From Paraburkholderia sp. BL25I1N1 (GTDB lineage: Bacteria > Pseudomonadota > Gammaproteobacteria > Burkholderiales > Burkholderiaceae), in NCBI RefSeq assembly GCF_003002025.1, contig NZ_PVZB01000029.1, positions 1 to 64,000 of the forward strand: DNA of 64,000 nt. The letters run 5' to 3'. Positions 62,005 through 64,000 of the stretch are shown piece after piece (positions within the stretch are counted from its first letter, which is position 1; every line of letters begins with the position of its first letter). The notes below the pieces were generated by a model that searched no databases, had not been told where the DNA came from, and worked only from the letters and a program-made list of their open reading frames with translations. Position numbers and translations under genes: made by a program.

Positions 62005-63714
62005 ATGAAACACTATCGGCCGCGGCCCACGAAAATCAGCGTTGCCGTGTGGACCACCTGTCTGGCGGCTGTGTGCGGGCTATATAGCACAAGCGGATTG
62101 GCTTTCGAGATCACTACGCCGAACCCGGACATCGATATGCACTGGGACAACACCGTGCGCGGCGATTACGGCATGCGTCTGCAAGGCCGCGACGGCTTCT
62201 ACACGAATAGCCCGACCTACGACGAAAGCGACCTCTCGACATCAAAATTCGGCACGATTCAAGCTCGACTGAACCTATACAGCGAGTTCGACTTCAAGTA
62301 CAAGGACAACTGGGGTTTCCGCGTGAGTGCGGCCGCGTGGTACGACCCAAGCTACAGGAGCCACGTTAATAACAACACGTCCTTGCCTTCGCCTAACAAT
62401 CTGCCGAACTACCCGGGTAATACCTACTCGAGTTATATCGAGAAATACTACGGGGGTCCCAGCGGCGAGTTGCGCGACGCATTTGTCTTTGGCTCGTTCA
62501 ATCTCGGTGACCATCCGGTCGACGTCAAACTGGGCCGTACCGCCATCACCTGGGGCCAGGCCGCTTTCGCAACGATCGGTGGCACAAACTCAATTGCATT
62601 CGCCCAGCAACCAATCGATCTATATAAGGCAACGATCAGCCCGAGCGCGTCGCTGAAAGAGGTGGTTTTGCCAACCACTCAAACGGTCGTGTCGACCAAG
62701 CTGACCGACACCATTACCTTGGCGGCTCAGTACACTTTCGAATGGGACTACGACCGCATTCCCGAAGGCGGCACCTATTTCGGTGGCGCGGACGCTATCT
62801 TGTACGGACCGCCGGTGGCCGCTTATACAGCGATCCCTGGACTTGGGCCCGTGCCGCTGAACCGGGTTGCCCCGATCAAGGGCCAGCAGGGCGACATAGG
62901 CGTAGATGGAAAGTGGCGTATCGATGCGATCGGCAGCACAGCGGAAGTTGCCTTCCGGCATTTCGCCATGAAATTCCCGTGGGCCGCGCTGGTCGCGCCC
63001 GGCCGTGGCGTGAACTTAGGTCCGGTCACGCTGCCCGGTATCCAGGCGCAATACGGTAATGATGTCAACCTGGTCGGCGCCGGGATCAACGGTCCTGTTG
63101 GCAATGCCGCGTATGCAGCTGAAATTTCCTATCGCTGGAATATGCCGCTGAGCCCCACCAGTACGACAACGATCAACAACGCCCCGACTGGTCGCACGTT
63201 GCACGGGCTGTTCAATCTGACGCAATCTGTCGGCAAGACGCCCTTCTGGGACAACATGTTTGTACAGGGTGAGTTCGCGTTCAATCGGTTGATGTCTGTA
63301 CAGAAGAATCCGGGCAATCTCGCATTGTCTGGCTACGATACGTCAGGACAATGCTCGGGCAGTGGCAACAATCCGTACAACAACTGCGCGTCGCGGTTCT
63401 GGATGGGTATGGGTATCGGTGCGAGCCCGCAGTGGTACCAGGTGTTTCCAGGTGTCGACCTCACCGTGCCCCTCTTCATCAACTTGAACCTGAAGGGCTA
63501 CTCACCGGTAATCAACAACGCCGGGGAATCGCAGGGCTTCAATACGTTCCTGATTGGATTGAACTTCAATATTCACAACAAGCATGAGATAGATATCACG
63601 TACACGTACTACACGAACAAGAAGGGATTCTCGAGCGGCGGTGCGGCGGCGGCCGTCGGCGCACCGTATAGCGATAAATCGTGGCTTGGGATTACCTACC
63701 AGACTACGTTCTAA
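62005..63714 (+). CDS. DUF1302 family outer-membrane protein
   Basis: 569 residues from the ATG at 62005 with GTAGAGGAGACAAC upstream. A signal peptide covers about residues 1-34 (hydrophobic VAVWTTCLAAVCGLYSTSGL, then AFEI). The mature part has alternating beta-strand patterns, DVKLGRTAITWGQAAF near the first third, and a C-terminal phenylalanine (LGITYQTTF) as in outer-membrane beta-barrels. DUF1302 proteins are regularly encoded with DUF1329 proteins near terpenoid, steroid and other hydrophobic-substrate genes, and uptake across the outer membrane is assumed rather than proven. Confidence 0.87.
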   Translation: MKHYRPRPTKISVAVWTTCLAAVCGLYSTSGLAFEITTPNPDIDMHWDNTVRGDYGMRLQGRDGFYTNSPTYDESDLSTSKFGTIQARLNLYSEFDFKYKDNWGFRVSAAAWYDPSYRSHVNNNTSLPSPNNLPNYPGNTYSSYIEKYYGGPSGELRDAFVFGSFNLGDHPVDVKLGRTAITWGQAAFATIGGTNSIAFAQQPIDLYKATISPSASLKEVVLPTTQTVVSTKLTDTITLAAQYTFEWDYDRIPEGGTYFGGADAILYGPPVAAYTAIPGLGPVPLNRVAPIKGQQGDIGVDGKWRIDAIGSTAEVAFRHFAMKFPWAALVAPGRGVNLGPVTLPGIQAQYGNDVNLVGAGINGPVGNAAYAAEISYRWNMPLSPTSTTTINNAPTGRTLHGLFNLTQSVGKTPFWDNMFVQGEFAFNRLMSVQKNPGNLALSGYDTSGQCSGSGNNPYNNCASRFWMGMGIGASPQWYQVFPGVDLTVPLFINLNLKGYSPVINNAGESQGFNTFLIGLNFNIHNKHEIDITYTYYTNKKGFSSGGAAAAVGAPYSDKSWLGITYQTTF

Positions 63715-63731
63715 AACAGATGGAGACAGTT

Positions 63732-64000
63732 GTGAAACGTATATCAACACTCGTCAAGGCGCTCGTGGTCGCCGTACCGCTTTGCGCGGTTCCCTTCGCT
63801 GGCGTTACAGCACTCGCGGCAGAATCAGGTACTACGCCATTCGGCGCCGAGATTGCGGGTAACAAGGACGGCACCATCCCCGCCTATACCGGTGGCATCA
63901 CGACGATGCCGGCGGGCTTCAAGGCGAACAGCGGCAAGTGGGCCGATCCCTACCCCGATGAGAAGCCGGTACTGCAAATCACGGCGCAAAATTATCAGCA
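63732..64000 (+). CDS. DUF1329 family protein, N-terminal part (cut by window edge)
   Basis: 89 codons from a GTG at 63732 with TGGAGACAGTT upstream; the gene runs off the right edge. The product begins MKRISTLVKALVVAVPLCAV and has a signal peptide ending near ALA-AES. It continues with FGAEIAGNKDGTIPAYTGGI and TTMPAGFKANSGKWADPYPD, the characteristic DUF1329 start. The protein is periplasmic or lipoprotein-like and is always paired with DUF1302; the start is 17 bases after the DUF1302 stop. Confidence 0.88.
   Translation, partial: MKRISTLVKALVVAVPLCAVPFAGVTALAAESGTTPFGAEIAGNKDGTIPAYTGGITTMPAGFKANSGKWADPYPDEKPVLQITAQNYQ

Overview
The window looks like a chromosome or megaplasmid segment of a Burkholderiales bacterium (Paraburkholderia, Caballeronia or Cupriavidus type). 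The reasons are high G+C content, codon usage and protein relatives typical of that group, an electron-transfer-flavoprotein dehydrogenase fragment at the left edge, and a DUF1302/DUF1329 outer-membrane pair at the right edge. I see no rRNA, tRNA, transposase, phage gene or CRISPR array. Almost everything between the edges is one catabolic region of about 63 kb for a hydrophobic alicyclic, probably terpenoid, substrate.

Layout. 1-251 is the start of an ETF-ubiquinone oxidoreductase gene on the minus strand. 0.97-5.2 kb is a minus-strand operon of two phosphotransferases, a phytanoyl-CoA-type dioxygenase and an SDR, divergent from a MarR gene. 6.0-12.8 kb is a plus-strand operon with a LuxC-like acyl-CoA reductase, two LuxE-like acyl-activating proteins around an SDR, and an MFS efflux pump, with a TetR gene after it. 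13.5-20.1 kb holds a thioesterase, an Old Yellow Enzyme, an SDR/crotonase/amidohydrolase operon and a second MFS transporter. 20.1-31 kb holds an IclR regulator and a CoA-ester toolkit (CoA-transferases, crotonases, an FMN oxidoreductase, an acetyl-CoA-hydrolase-family protein and a thiolase).

31-43.4 kb is the oxygenation core. It contains a CYP101 (P450cam-like) protein with a 54-residue rubredoxin beside it. It also contains a minus operon of a second P450, a GMC oxidoreductase, a 6-oxocamphor-hydrolase-like beta-diketone hydrolase, a serine hydrolase, a MaoC-type hydratase and a CitE-type lyase. A TetR regulator and a putidaredoxin reductase/putidaredoxin pair complete it. 43.4-58.7 kb is a very long minus-strand array: etfBA, then a Rieske oxygenase, a ketosteroid-dehydrogenase-type flavoprotein, a 2-oxoacid dehydrogenase with a split E2, an acyl-CoA synthetase, two crotonases, two acyl-CoA dehydrogenases, an SDR and an NTF2-like protein. 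58.8-64 kb carries an MDR reductase, two SDRs and the DUF1302/DUF1329 pair.

How the parts may work together (inference). A P450 fed by the ferredoxin pair hydroxylates a cyclic ketone. The GMC enzyme oxidises the alcohol to a beta-diketone, and the 6-oxocamphor-hydrolase homologue opens the ring. CoA activation, beta-oxidation with its own ETF, a hydratase/lyase pair and a 2-oxoacid dehydrogenase then finish the carbon skeleton. A repeated promoter element, GTTC-N8-GAAC-N3-GTTC and degenerate forms, lies upstream of many of these operons from 18.5 to 61.8 kb. It would make the cluster a single regulon, probably under the TetR protein encoded at 40.9 kb.
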